From positions 273,873-337,872 of the forward strand of contig JAGKSB010000002.1 in the NCBI GenBank assembly GCA_017942165.1: a stretch of DNA of 64,000 bases, read 5' to 3'. Of the stretch, positions 26,265-35,140 are shown one piece after another. Both the position numbers and the translations under genes were made by a program. This DNA is from Rhinopithecimicrobium faecis. Its GTDB lineage: Bacteria > Bacteroidota > Bacteroidia > Sphingobacteriales > Sphingobacteriaceae. How positions within the stretch are numbered: position 1 is the stretch's first letter; each line of letters opens with the position of its first letter. The notes below the pieces were generated by a model. That model saw nothing but the letters and a program-made list of their open reading frames with translations. It had not been told where the DNA came from and did not search any database.

Positions 26265-26392
26265 GCGTACAGAGAAAGGGCAAGAAAATATCTTGAGTCA
26301 CTTATCTTCCCCCTAAGTGGGTAGAATTTAGCACCTTGAATACACAGGTTGCTAAGGCTTCATTGGGTCTATTCCCTCTGCCTTTCTCTATA
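26265..26392 (-). promoter_or_regulatory. SAM-I (S-box) riboswitch of metF
   Basis: Minus strand. P1 is formed by AGAGAAAGG (26389-26381) and CCTTTCTCT (26279-26271). Between them lie the S-box core elements GAGGGAATAGACCCAATGAAG, shortened here to GACCCAATGAAGCC, then TTAGCAACCT and GGTGCTAAATTC, all in the expected order. The start codon is about 50 nt beyond P1. No T run follows, so control is probably not by a simple intrinsic terminator; a translational mechanism is inferred. Confidence 0.9.
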
Positions 26393-26433
26393 AGCTGCTC
26401 TAATATCGATATTCGAACTGGAAAATGCAAATT

Positions 26434-26961
26434 TTATTCCGCAGTATATAAGTCTATAAGTCCTTCTGGGAGTTGAACTTCTAGCACTTTATCTTCCACG
26501 TCGATGAATAACATCAGATCTTCATTTAGGGGAAACATCAGCTCTTTACCGTTAAAATCTACGAAAGCCATCGTCTGCTGTGGGAATTCCTGCACATCGG
26601 TGATAACGCCAATCTCTCCTTCTTCTTCGTCAACGACGAGGTAACCTTTTAAGTCTGTTAAGCGGAAATCTTCAGGATCACGCTCAGGCTTATCTTTAAG
26701 GGATAAGTACACTTTCTTTCTTACTAAAGGTTGCGCTAAATCAATATGATCGACGTCTTCCAAATTCAGGTAAGCGGTGCTGTTAACGTGAAATTTAATC
26801 TGACCGACGAAATAAGGGACTAATTTCTTATTCATCTCCACGAAGATCACATCGAAAGATAAGTCTTGGTAGTCTTCAAACTCAAAAAATAACTGTAACT
26901 CACCTTTTAAGCCACGCGTCTTGCTGATATAGCCAATATAAAAACTTTCTTCTACTGTCAT
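26434..26961 (-). CDS. rimM: Ribosome maturation factor RimM
   Basis: Binds S19 and helps mature the 30S head. The N-terminal RimM domain starts FYIGYISKTRGLKGELQLFF and the C-terminal PRC-barrel contains LKGYLVVDEEEGEIGVITDV. Start set at the ATG at 26961 (MTVEESFYIG) since the family begins just before the xIGxI motif; an upstream ATG adds six residues. It follows rpsP, the usual partner, but a terminator lies between them. Confidence 0.93.
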   Translation of the reverse strand: MTVEESFYIGYISKTRGLKGELQLFFEFEDYQDLSFDVIFVEMNKKLVPYFVGQIKFHVNSTAYLNLEDVDHIDLAQPLVRKKVYLSLKDKPERDPEDFRLTDLKGYLVVDEEEGEIGVITDVQEFPQQTMAFVDFNGKELMFPLNEDLMLFIDVEDKVLEVQLPEGLIDLYTAE

Positions 26962-26979
26962 GTTTACTATTATATTCAT

Positions 26980-27022
26980 AAAAAAAGCCGTTCCTCATAG
27001 TCAGACTAGTTGGAGCGGCTTT
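26980..27022 (-). terminator. Terminator/attenuator between rpsP and rimM
   Basis: Minus strand stem AAAGCCGCTCC/GGAACGGCTTT (one G-T pair) with a long loop, followed by six to seven T. It begins 20 bp after rpsP and ends just before rimM, so only part of the rpsP transcript would continue. Confidence 0.75.
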
Positions 27023-27041
27023 AAATGTGATAGATAAGAAA

Positions 27042-27560
27042 TTATCCTTCTGTTTCTTCTGTTGCTGGTGCTTCAGTTTCTTCAGCAGTTTCTTCCGCTA
27101 CAGGTGCATTTTTTGCAGCAATAGCAGCAGCTTTTTCAGCTTTTTTAATAGCTTCAGCAGCTAAAGCAGCTTTCTTAGCGTCTGCTTTAGAAGATGCTAA
27201 TGAATCTTTAGTACCGTTAACTTTCGCATCTTTAGCTTTAGTCCATTCCTCGAAACGAGCATCAGCAGTAGCTTGGTCAAAAGCACCTTTTTTCACACCA
27301 CCTTGTAAGTGTTTTTTGTAGAAAACACCTTGTTCAGACAAGATTGTACGTACAGTATCAGTTGGTTGAGCACCGCTGTTAATCCATTGGAAAGCTTTAT
27401 CAAAGTTGATAACGATTGTTGCTGGATTTGTGTTTGGGTTGTAAGAACCTAAACGCTCGATGAATTTACCGTCACGTGGAGCACGTGCATCTGCTACTAC
27501 TACGTGGTAAAAAGGTCTAGACTTTTTACCTTGTCTTTGCAATCTGATTTTAGTTGCCAT
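27042..27560 (-). CDS. rpsP: 30S ribosomal protein S16 with extended C-terminus
   Basis: Small-subunit protein. The conserved S16 core covers about 1-90 ([40 protein letters not shown]). From about residue 95 to 172 there is an added tail rich in Ala, Lys and Glu, ending TEETEG. Bacterial S16 is usually 80-95 residues; long acidic tails are seen in Bacteroidota. The leader contains a hairpin. Start ATG at 27560 fits the family's MATKIRLQR. Confidence 0.96.
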   Translation of the reverse strand: MATKIRLQRQGKKSRPFYHVVVADARAPRDGKFIERLGSYNPNTNPATIVINFDKAFQWINSGAQPTDTVRTILSEQGVFYKKHLQGGVKKGAFDQATADARFEEWTKAKDAKVNGTKDSLASSKADAKKAALAAEAIKKAEKAAAIAAKNAPVAEETAEETEAPATEETEG

Positions 27561-27587
27561 GATTTTATATAATTTATGTATTCAACA

Positions 27588-27615
27588 TACCCCTCGGAGC
27601 TACATGCTGCGAGGG
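27588..27615 (-). promoter_or_regulatory. Hairpin in the rpsP leader
   Basis: CCCTCG and CGAGGG pair around a 13-base loop that has an inner AGC/GCT pair. It would form near the 5' end of the rpsP mRNA. Autoregulation by S16 is possible but unproven. Confidence 0.4.
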
Positions 27616-27618
27616 ACG

Positions 27619-27626
27619 CAAAGATA
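27619..27626 (-). promoter_or_regulatory. -7 element for rpsP
   Basis: TATCTTTG on the minus strand matches TAnnTTTG, about 60 bp before the start codon and just before the leader hairpin. Confidence 0.4.
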
Positions 27627-27765
27627 CTTAATAAAAAGTATTTTCAGAAAAATTATTTTTATTCCCCTATAGCAATCAGCGACTTAATTCATTTTGCCTA
27701 TAGGCTATAGTGTTTAACTTCGAAAATGAGTATCTTCAAGAGATATTAATTATGTCTGTGCTATG

Positions 27766-30700
27766 ATGCCCACCAAACTACTCAAAATTCTTAAAGCTTC
27801 AGCTGGCTCAGGGAAAACCTTTAGTTTAGCCGTTCATTATTTGACCTTACTATTTTCCAGTGATCAGAAATATCGGGAGATTTTGGCGGTAACATTTACC
27901 AATAAAGCTACCGAAGAGATGAAATCTCGGATTTTGGATGTGCTTCGTGGCATCGCCCAAAATAACCCTTCGGCGAGCATTGAAAGCTACCGTAGCCTCC
28001 TCCTAAAGGCTTTTCCACAGTATACTGCGGCACAGCTGCAGGAACGCGCGGATCGCATATACCGCTATATCATACACGATTACTCACGCTTTTCGGTATC
28101 TACCATCGACGGTTTTGTACAGAAAGTAATTCGTAGCTTCTCCTTTGAGCTGGGCTTAGATGCTTCCTACGCCTTAGAAATGAATATCGATAAGGTGAAA
28201 AATAATTTGGTGGAACGCCTAGAGCTTGCCCTCGATAAAAAACCTGCCTTGGTAAAATGGATTATAAGCCTTGCTAAAGATCGTATTGATGAGAATAAAA
28301 GCTGGAACTATAAGGCTGAACTCTTAGGCCTAACGTCAGAAATCTTTAAGGAGCGCTTTGCGTCATTCGAACATGCCCTCTTTAAGATTGGAGAGGAGAA
28401 AATAGATGCCGTATTTGCCAAGTTAGCCAAAGACACGAAACTGTCCGTACAGGAATTTAGTAGTAAGCTGGTAGCCTACGCCACGAAAGCATTGGCACTT
28501 ATGGAACAAGGAGGCATCAGCACGGACCACCTGAAAGGAAAGAGCCGTAGCCCCCTGCTATCCAAACTGATAAAAATTAAAAATAAAGATTTTAAAGACA
28601 TAAATGGGCTTAAAAAACTAATAGATAACACCGAAGACTGGTATCAGAAAGGATTGGAATTCCCAGAAACAGCAGCCATAAACAGCCTGCTAAAAGATAT
28701 AGATGCCTACTATCAGCAGCATATATCCAATTATATCCTAGGTATACAGTTTAATAAAAATGTCTATTACTTGCGCCTGATGCAGGAAATGACCAGCCTA
28801 TTAAAAGCTTACCGCGATGAAAGCGGCAATCTCTTAATCTCCGATGCGCAGAATTTACTTTCTGGCATTACTGAAGATGCGGGAGATAACCCTTCTTTTA
28901 TCTGGGAGAAAATTGGAAACCGCTATAAGAATTTTCTTTTCGATGAGTTTCAAGATACCTCCGTAGCACAATGGGACAGCTTTAAAGCACTGGTAGAAAA
29001 TGCGATGGCCGAACCTTCCGAGGAACATATAGACCACCTTATTGTGGGAGATACCAAGCAGTCTATCTACCGATGGAGAAATGGCGACTGGAATATCTTG
29101 GAAAAACAAGCGAAAGAAGATTTAGGAGCACACAATATCATCGATCAAAATCTGGAGGAAAATTACCGCAGCACAAAAGCGATCATAGCGTTCAATAACC
29201 ACCTCTATGCCGAGGTTCCAACCCTGATTCAGGAGCAACTAAATATCTCCATTTCAGAAACGAACAATGAGGACCTCCTAATGTGGTGGGCCCGCAATGG
29301 ATACCATGCTATTATCCCCCGTATTTACGAGGGGTCAACGCAACAGGTAACACCTTACACAAAAGAAGGGGGCACGTTAAAAATTAAGAAATTTACGAAG
29401 GAGGCGACCGATGATAAAGCGCCAACAGATGCCATCTATCACGAGCGTACCCTCGATTTTATGCTGGCAGAAATACTGCAGCTCGTGCAGCAGCACGACT
29501 ACCCCTATAAGGATATCTGCGTCTTGGTACGTACCAATGCGGAAGCGCTGCAAGTCGTGAATAAACTGATGGAGCAGCAGATTCCTGTGGTCTCCGGAGA
29601 TGCACTACTGATCGCAAACAATACCGCCATAAACTTAATTATCAACAGCTTACAACTGCTTGTCGGCTATCAGGAAAATACCTCTTTATACAAGGCTAAT
29701 TGCATAGCCCTCTACCAACGTATTCTAGGAGTTGAAGGAAGTCCAAATGATTATTTACACCTGAGTAGAAAGTCTTTGGCACAGCTTGGAGATGTCCTTC
29801 CGCTGCAGTTTACCCAAGAGGCAGAGCAATGGCTGATGCTCCCCCTAGCGGAATTAGTAGAGAAAATAATTGTAAGTTTTGGCTTAGATAAAAAAATAAG
29901 TTTTCTACCCTATCTCCTCGCATTTAGAGATATTGTGGGCAATGCCAGTCGACAAGGGGAACGCGGAATCTTATCCTTCTTAACCTGGTGGTCGGAAGAT
30001 GGTATCCGCAAGACGCTACCCTCACCCGAACACGCCAATGCCGTACAGGTATTAACCATCCATAAGTCTAAGGGGCTAGCCTTTCGCGCGGTCATGATCC
30101 CCTTCTGTAATTTCAGCTTAAGTGGAAAAGCGAGCTCCATCTTCTGGGTTCCTGCTGCAGAGACGCCCTACGAAGCATTGGGAAGTATTCCACTAAAGTT
30201 CAGCAAGGAGCTCGGGCAGTCTTCGGTAGGGAAATACTACTTTGAAGAGGAGCTCTACAACCACGTAGACAGCTTAAATATGCTGTATGTAGCCACTACT
30301 AGAGCTAAGGATTATATTTATATGGGCACGAAGGAGAAGGCGAAGACAGAAAATTTAGGTAATATCGGAGAATTGTTAAATCACCTCTTCGCAACACAGT
30401 TTGATGCCGACAACGTATATAGTTCTGAACATTATGTGCATAAGTCTGTGGAAAATGTGGAAAAGAACCGCATCTCCCTAACAACATACCCTACTTCCAA
30501 CCGTATATCCGAGATATTCGAGCCTTTGGAGGAGAAAAATATCCACCATCTGCTAAATTTAGAGCATGCGGGGAGGGCTGGAAGCATCCTTCACGACATC
30601 TTGGCCACCGTTAAGAGCCAAGAGGAAGTGGAGCCCTATCTGAAGCAGCTCAACTTACAAGGAATCCTCCTTGCGGAGGAGATCCCTAAATTTACGGCTG

Positions 30701-30990
30701 ATGCGCTGGCGGTACTTACGCAGCCTGAGCTCGTAGCCCTTTTTAATAAAGCCCTTTATACGATTGAAGAAAAAGGAATTATTGATGCAAAGGGAAAACT
30801 ACATCGCCCCGATAAAATATTAGTCTGCGACGGCGAACTTATTATCCTCGATTATAAGTTCACCTTAGAAGCCCACCCCAAGCATGTGGAGCAGGTACAG
30901 CTGTACAAGGATCTGTGTGCCGACATGGGCTATGCCAACGTGTCGGGCTATTTATTTTATGCTATTACTCAAAAACTACAAACTGTCTAA
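27766..30990 (+). CDS. AddA-like UvrD helicase with C-terminal nuclease
   Basis: Superfamily-1 helicase for processing double-strand DNA ends before recombination. Walker A is ASAGSGKTFSLA at about 11-22, motif Ia is AVTFTNKATEEMK, the DExx box is FDEFQDTSVAQW (about 385), with GDTKQSIYRWR and QVLTIHKSKGLAF later. The C-terminal PD-(D/E)xK nuclease shows GSILHDILA and ELIILDYKF. About 1074 residues. The adjacent gene 3 bp downstream is AddB-like, so they form an AddAB-type complex. I chose the second of two adjacent ATGs; the first (27763) is equally possible. Confidence 0.92.
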   Translation: MPTKLLKILKASAGSGKTFSLAVHYLTLLFSSDQKYREILAVTFTNKATEEMKSRILDVLRGIAQNNPSASIESYRSLLLKAFPQYTAAQLQERADRIYRYIIHDYSRFSVSTIDGFVQKVIRSFSFELGLDASYALEMNIDKVKNNLVERLELALDKKPALVKWIISLAKDRIDENKSWNYKAELLGLTSEIFKERFASFEHALFKIGEEKIDAVFAKLAKDTKLSVQEFSSKLVAYATKALALMEQGGISTDHLKGKSRSPLLSKLIKIKNKDFKDINGLKKLIDNTEDWYQKGLEFPETAAINSLLKDIDAYYQQHISNYILGIQFNKNVYYLRLMQEMTSLLKAYRDESGNLLISDAQNLLSGITEDAGDNPSFIWEKIGNRYKNFLFDEFQDTSVAQWDSFKALVENAMAEPSEEHIDHLIVGDTKQSIYRWRNGDWNILEKQAKEDLGAHNIIDQNLEENYRSTKAIIAFNNHLYAEVPTLIQEQLNISISETNNEDLLMWWARNGYHAIIPRIYEGSTQQVTPYTKEGGTLKIKKFTKEATDDKAPTDAIYHERTLDFMLAEILQLVQQHDYPYKDICVLVRTNAEALQVVNKLMEQQIPVVSGDALLIANNTAINLIINSLQLLVGYQENTSLYKANCIALYQRILGVEGSPNDYLHLSRKSLAQLGDVLPLQFTQEAEQWLMLPLAELVEKIIVSFGLDKKISFLPYLLAFRDIVGNASRQGERGILSFLTWWSEDGIRKTLPSPEHANAVQVLTIHKSKGLAFRAVMIPFCNFSLSGKASSIFWVPAAETPYEALGSIPLKFSKELGQSSVGKYYFEEELYNHVDSLNMLYVATTRAKDYIYMGTKEKAKTENLGNIGELLNHLFATQFDADNVYSSEHYVHKSVENVEKNRISLTTYPTSNRISEIFEPLEEKNIHHLLNLEHAGRAGSILHDILATVKSQEEVEPYLKQLNLQGILLAEEIPKFTADALAVLTQPELVALFNKALYTIEEKGIIDAKGKLHRPDKILVCDGELIILDYKFTLEAHPKHVEQVQLYKDLCADMGYANVSGYLFYAITQKLQTV

Positions 30991-30993
30991 GCT

Positions 30994-33981
30994 ATGAAAC
31001 CATTTTTAGCCGAAGTTGCCGAAGATTTAATCCAGCAGGTGCAGGATGATTTACAGCATTGCGCCATTATATTTAATAACAAAAGACCGGCAGTCTACTT
31101 ACAAAAGCACCTTGCCGCCCTTATAAATAAGCCTTTCTGGTCGCCAACATTTTATACGATCCAGGAGTTTTTCGCAAAATCTACCTCCCTCAAGATTGCC
31201 GATTTCTATGCCCAGTTTTTCAGCTTACACAGCGTCTATAACGATCTGTTGGCGAAGGAGCATGGCGGCTATATCGATATGGCGAAGTTTTTCCCTATAG
31301 CCAAGATTATTCTATCGGATTTTGCGCAGGTAGACCATGATTTAGTAGATCCAGAGAAGCTTTTTAAAGAGTTGGAAGATATTGCGCTTATCGATCAGCA
31401 GTTTGACTACCTATCTGCAGAGCAGCATCAGTTTTTAATGCAATTTTGGACCTCCTATTCTGAGGGAAAACATAAAAAGCAGCAGGAGAACTTCATAAAA
31501 ATGTGGCGCCGTATGCCTTTATTATATACAGAATTCCATCGCAGCCTCGCGCAGAAAGGGCTGATCACGCATGCCCAAGCAGCACGTCAGCTGGCGGAAG
31601 GGAAAGCCGATCATGCTGACTTCATAACGGAATTTAAAGCAGGAAAATTAATTTTTGTCGGTTTTAATGCCCTCAATCTTTCCGAGGCACAGCTCTTTAA
31701 GCAATGGCAGGACCAAGGTCTCACACGTTTTTATTTTGATAGTGACAGCTATTTTCTCAACGATCCGTTGCAGGAAGCAGGTCTATTCTTAAGAAAGAAT
31801 ATTGATAGATTCGGACTTATCAATGCCTTGGACAATCAGCGCAGCTTTATGCGTGCGCAGCAACGCCCCGTTTCCGTATATAAAGTTGAAGGCCATAATG
31901 CGCAAGCGAAAATTCTAAATATCATCTTAGAATCGGATGATAAAGAGGATAAAGATCAAGAAGCTAAAGAGGCTAAAGATGAAGCAGCTAAAGATCAAGA
32001 AAAAGATTCTAAAACAGTTATCGTACTAGCGGATGAAACATTATTGCTACCTACACTGCAGACTATTCCTTCGGAAGATAAACTTCCAAAAGTAAATATC
32101 AATGTTACCATGGGGATATCCTATATATCATCTACGCTTTTCGGCTTAGCGGATCTATGGCTTACTACACAGGGTCACCTTTCCGCTTTACCGCAGGAAA
32201 ATGGGTATTCCGTAACGGCTTCCATGGTGGAAAATTTCCTTACCCATCCGCTGATAGGCATCTCTGAGCGCAAGCGAGCACAGATATTAACCGCTTTTAT
32301 TAAGGAAAATCTTATTCAGGTTCCTATCGAGCGGCTGACACGTCAAGGTGGTTTATTTTCCGATTTTTTTACCCCTGTAACGGAGCCATTAGCCTTAATT
32401 AAAGCGTTGAAGCAGCTCCTCGAAGCGGTCCTTAGAAAGCAGCTAAAGGCCACACAGCTGAAGAAAATAGATGCAGATTTATTTATTAAAACGATTGAAG
32501 AGCTCAACAGGCTCTACGATACGCTGCTCTTAGCGACAGCGCAGTTAAATGCGGAAAGCTTACAGCCTAAATTTATTATTTCCCTTATCCAGAAAGCGCT
32601 ACAAGGGATTTCTGTACCCCTTTCTGGAGATCCGCTATACGGTATTCAGGTGATGGGATTACTGGAGACGCGTAACTTAAATTATGAGCATATCGTTGTC
32701 TTAGGCATGAATGATGGTATTATTCCGAAGACTACCCTGGGGAATACCTTTATTCCCGACAGCTTACGTCGTGTGTATGGCCTTCCAGTATTAGAAAATT
32801 TGGATGCTATATCCGCTTATATGTTTTACCGCCTCGTACAGCGTGCCGAGAAAGTTTCACTGGTCTATAACAGCCTGACTGACGAGAGTAATTCTGGGGA
32901 GCCAAGCCGCTTTTTGAAGCAGCTGGAATATGAATCAGGCTTCGACTTCAGCTATTATGAGCAGGACCTGCAGATTGAAGTGGAGCAGAAGCAGGAGATT
33001 TCCATTGCTAAGACTCCGGAGATCATGCAGGAGCTAACGAAATTCCTTCAGGGGCAGCGTACGCTCTCCGCTTCGGCATTAAGCTGCTATATTGCGAACC
33101 CCATAGATTTCTATTATAAATATATTGCGGGTGTTAAGGAGCCAGAGGAGCTTTCTGAAGTTGTTGAAGCCAATAGCTTAGGAACCATCCTTCACGCGGT
33201 AATGGAAACTTTCTATGCCGAGTTAAAGCAGAAGTCGGCTATAATTTCAAAAGATAGCATTCAGAAAGAACGGGGAAGCATTCCAGCATTGATAGCAAAA
33301 CATTTTCAACTAGAGATCTATAAAAATGAGCAGGCAGCACGTTCTTTTAAAGGGATACAGCAGGTAGTAATTGCTATTATTCAGGAGTATATAGACATCA
33401 TTCTAAAGCATGATATGGAGACAGCACCTTTTCAAATCATTCAGCTGGAGGATAAGCTGACGGCTAATTTTGACTTCACTACGTACGATGGACAACCCGC
33501 GCAGATCACCCTACAAGGGACGATTGACCGTGTAGACATCACTTCTGACCAAGTAACACGTATCGTAGATTATAAGACTGGCGGGGATCAATTAAGTTAT
33601 AGCACGATTGAAGGGATTTTCGACAGCCATGGTAAAAAACAGAATAAAGCCTTACTTCAAACATTATTCTACACCTATGTCTATGAAAAATCTAAAAACA
33701 AGAAGTTTGTAGAGCCCAACCTATACGTTGTACGTTCCATGAAAGGAAATAAGGAGGATGTATATTTTGGTTGTAAGCGTCATGTTATGGACGATACTGG
33801 CAAAGAGAAGAGGACGGCATTGCTACTTAGAGGTGATTTTCTTGCTGCGGAGAAAACTATTTTCCAAGAATTATTAGCGACAGCATTAGCCGAATTGTTT
33901 AATCCTCATATTAATTTCTATAAATCCGAGAATGAAGAAAACTATAAATATTCTCCGTATAAGGAGTTAATGTACAGATAA
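30994..33981 (+). CDS. AddB-like PD-(D/E)xK nuclease subunit
   Basis: Partner of the preceding helicase, 995 residues. The N-terminal helicase-like half lacks a clear Walker A (FNNKRPAVYLQ is in that position). The middle keeps LLETRNLNYEHIVVLGMNDG, typical of AddB/RexB. The C-terminal nuclease has LGTILHAVMETFY, IDRVDIT and RIVDYKTGG. The cysteines of the Fe-S cluster known in Firmicutes AddB are not seen around it. An odd insertion of Lys, Asp, Glu and Ala (about 314-340) interrupts the first half. Followed by a strong terminator. Confidence 0.88.
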   Translation: MKPFLAEVAEDLIQQVQDDLQHCAIIFNNKRPAVYLQKHLAALINKPFWSPTFYTIQEFFAKSTSLKIADFYAQFFSLHSVYNDLLAKEHGGYIDMAKFFPIAKIILSDFAQVDHDLVDPEKLFKELEDIALIDQQFDYLSAEQHQFLMQFWTSYSEGKHKKQQENFIKMWRRMPLLYTEFHRSLAQKGLITHAQAARQLAEGKADHADFITEFKAGKLIFVGFNALNLSEAQLFKQWQDQGLTRFYFDSDSYFLNDPLQEAGLFLRKNIDRFGLINALDNQRSFMRAQQRPVSVYKVEGHNAQAKILNIILESDDKEDKDQEAKEAKDEAAKDQEKDSKTVIVLADETLLLPTLQTIPSEDKLPKVNINVTMGISYISSTLFGLADLWLTTQGHLSALPQENGYSVTASMVENFLTHPLIGISERKRAQILTAFIKENLIQVPIERLTRQGGLFSDFFTPVTEPLALIKALKQLLEAVLRKQLKATQLKKIDADLFIKTIEELNRLYDTLLLATAQLNAESLQPKFIISLIQKALQGISVPLSGDPLYGIQVMGLLETRNLNYEHIVVLGMNDGIIPKTTLGNTFIPDSLRRVYGLPVLENLDAISAYMFYRLVQRAEKVSLVYNSLTDESNSGEPSRFLKQLEYESGFDFSYYEQDLQIEVEQKQEISIAKTPEIMQELTKFLQGQRTLSASALSCYIANPIDFYYKYIAGVKEPEELSEVVEANSLGTILHAVMETFYAELKQKSAIISKDSIQKERGSIPALIAKHFQLEIYKNEQAARSFKGIQQVVIAIIQEYIDIILKHDMETAPFQIIQLEDKLTANFDFTTYDGQPAQITLQGTIDRVDITSDQVTRIVDYKTGGDQLSYSTIEGIFDSHGKKQNKALLQTLFYTYVYEKSKNKKFVEPNLYVVRSMKGNKEDVYFGCKRHVMDDTGKEKRTALLLRGDFLAAEKTIFQELLATALAELFNPHINFYKSENEENYKYSPYKELMYR
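31936..32013 (+). repeat. Low-complexity repeat inside the AddB-like gene
   Basis: Runs of imperfect units such as GATAAAGA and GCTAAAGA(T/G) encode a stretch of about 26 residues of D, K, E, A and Q. It lies between NIILES and TVIVLADE, sequence that would otherwise join smoothly. Confidence 0.7.
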
Positions 33982-34009
33982 AAACAGTATTCTTTAGAAG
34001 AAAATAACT

Positions 34010-34043
34010 AACAGAAAAGGACCTTAAAAGGTCCTTTTCTGTT
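34010..34043. terminator. Bidirectional terminator, AddB-like / cupin gene
   Basis: 16-bp stem AACAGAAAAGGACCTT with its complement, very short loop; the stem's own T-rich ends serve both convergent genes. Confidence 0.85.
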
Positions 34044-34076
34044 ATGCTCTTATTATTAATACCCCAATAGGATAGG

Positions 34077-34943
34077 CTATTTGTATTTTCTAATGGCAAC
34101 TTCAGCACGCTGCTTTGCGACATCAATCTTGTAGTGAAACCAGCGATCTTTAAAAATTTTACGCATGGTATTATCGAAGTTCCGTGTAATGACCAAATTG
34201 GTGAATCCACGTAATTTATCAATCGTCTTAAATGGTAAAGCACGCACAGAAACGGAGAACCCTTCAGTTTCATACTGAATAAAATGCCACCAACCGGCAG
34301 GCATATAGAGCGTTTCTCCCGGGTGAATCGTAGCTTCATATCCATTCAGATACTTCAAGCCTGGATATTCTTCTTCCGAGCTATTTTTTAAATTAGCAAT
34401 ACTGTGGAAATTGTACGGAAGTTTATACATCAATGCAGACTGCTCTAATGGAAACAACCAGATCTTTTTAATTCCCTTATATTGCGTAATAAAAACATGA
34501 GACATGTCGATGTCGTAGTGATTCCGTGTGCTTGACCCCTGTCCACCGAAAAACAAATAGGGCAGCCATTGTAAGACTTTACCACCAGTGATATCATTAT
34601 AGATGACATCTTTTTTCAACTCTGGTCGTAACTTCATTAAATCAAATAGGAAAAGCCTTGATTCTGTAGGCTCACGTTCGATTAGATCTAAATATTCCGT
34701 AAAGCTCATCTTGGCTACAGGAGCGCTTGCTGCGCGATCCATTGAACCTTCTTCGCCACCATATACGGATACTTCATTATCTCCTGCTATTTCCTTGAAA
34801 TAGTCATAAGTCCATTTTTTCCATGCAGGACTTTCAGCTTTCACGAAATCCTTTAAAATTACAGGAACCCCAGGGTTCATGTATTTTGATAAGAACTCAT
34901 CAGAGCCTATTCCAGAGATGGTATTTACTTGTTTTAACTGCAC
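34077..34943 (-). CDS. JmjC-like cupin (cupin_8) hydroxylase
   Basis: 288-residue protein with a JmjC/cupin_8 fold, probably a 2-oxoglutarate/Fe(II) hydroxylase. The HxD pair is H142/D144 in STRNHYDIDMSHVF and the distal His is H220 in MPAGWWHFIQY, so the metal site is complete. VPVILKDFVKAESPAWKKW is the usual family start. Substrate (protein side chain or small molecule) unknown. A single gene with its own -7 element candidate. Confidence 0.88.
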   Translation of the reverse strand: MQLKQVNTISGIGSDEFLSKYMNPGVPVILKDFVKAESPAWKKWTYDYFKEIAGDNEVSVYGGEEGSMDRAASAPVAKMSFTEYLDLIEREPTESRLFLFDLMKLRPELKKDVIYNDITGGKVLQWLPYLFFGGQGSSTRNHYDIDMSHVFITQYKGIKKIWLFPLEQSALMYKLPYNFHSIANLKNSSEEEYPGLKYLNGYEATIHPGETLYMPAGWWHFIQYETEGFSVSVRALPFKTIDKLRGFTNLVITRNFDNTMRKIFKDRWFHYKIDVAKQRAEVAIRKYK

Positions 34944-34977
34944 AACTTAATTTTTTAAAAATTAAACGCCTTTGCTA

Positions 34978-34985
34978 CAAACATA
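34978..34985 (-). promoter_or_regulatory. -7 element for the cupin gene
   Basis: TATGTTTG on the minus strand matches TAnnTTTG, 34 bp before the start codon. A TTTG further upstream is only 15 bp away, too close for the standard spacing. Confidence 0.35.
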
Positions 34986-35081
34986 AAAAAAATATTGCTA
35001 CAAAAAGGGATCCACGATATTTAATGACGGATATAATAAATTTAACAATTATCTGACATATTAATGAATAAACTATCGTAG

Positions 35082-35109
35082 AAAAAAGGCTCTTCTTTCG
35101 AAGAGCCTT
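35082..35109 (-). terminator. Terminator after hemD
   Basis: Stem AAGGCTCTTC/GAAGAGCCTT with a GAAA tetraloop, then six T on the minus strand. Confidence 0.9.
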
Positions 35110-35140
35110 AGCTATATTATGAAAAATAAGTCGTGAACGA

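Noticed and set aside
27766..33981. UvrD helicase and nuclease pair as a Gabija-like or other defence module
   Set aside because: Domain layout of both proteins, with nuclease motifs at both C-termini, matches AddAB repair enzymes.
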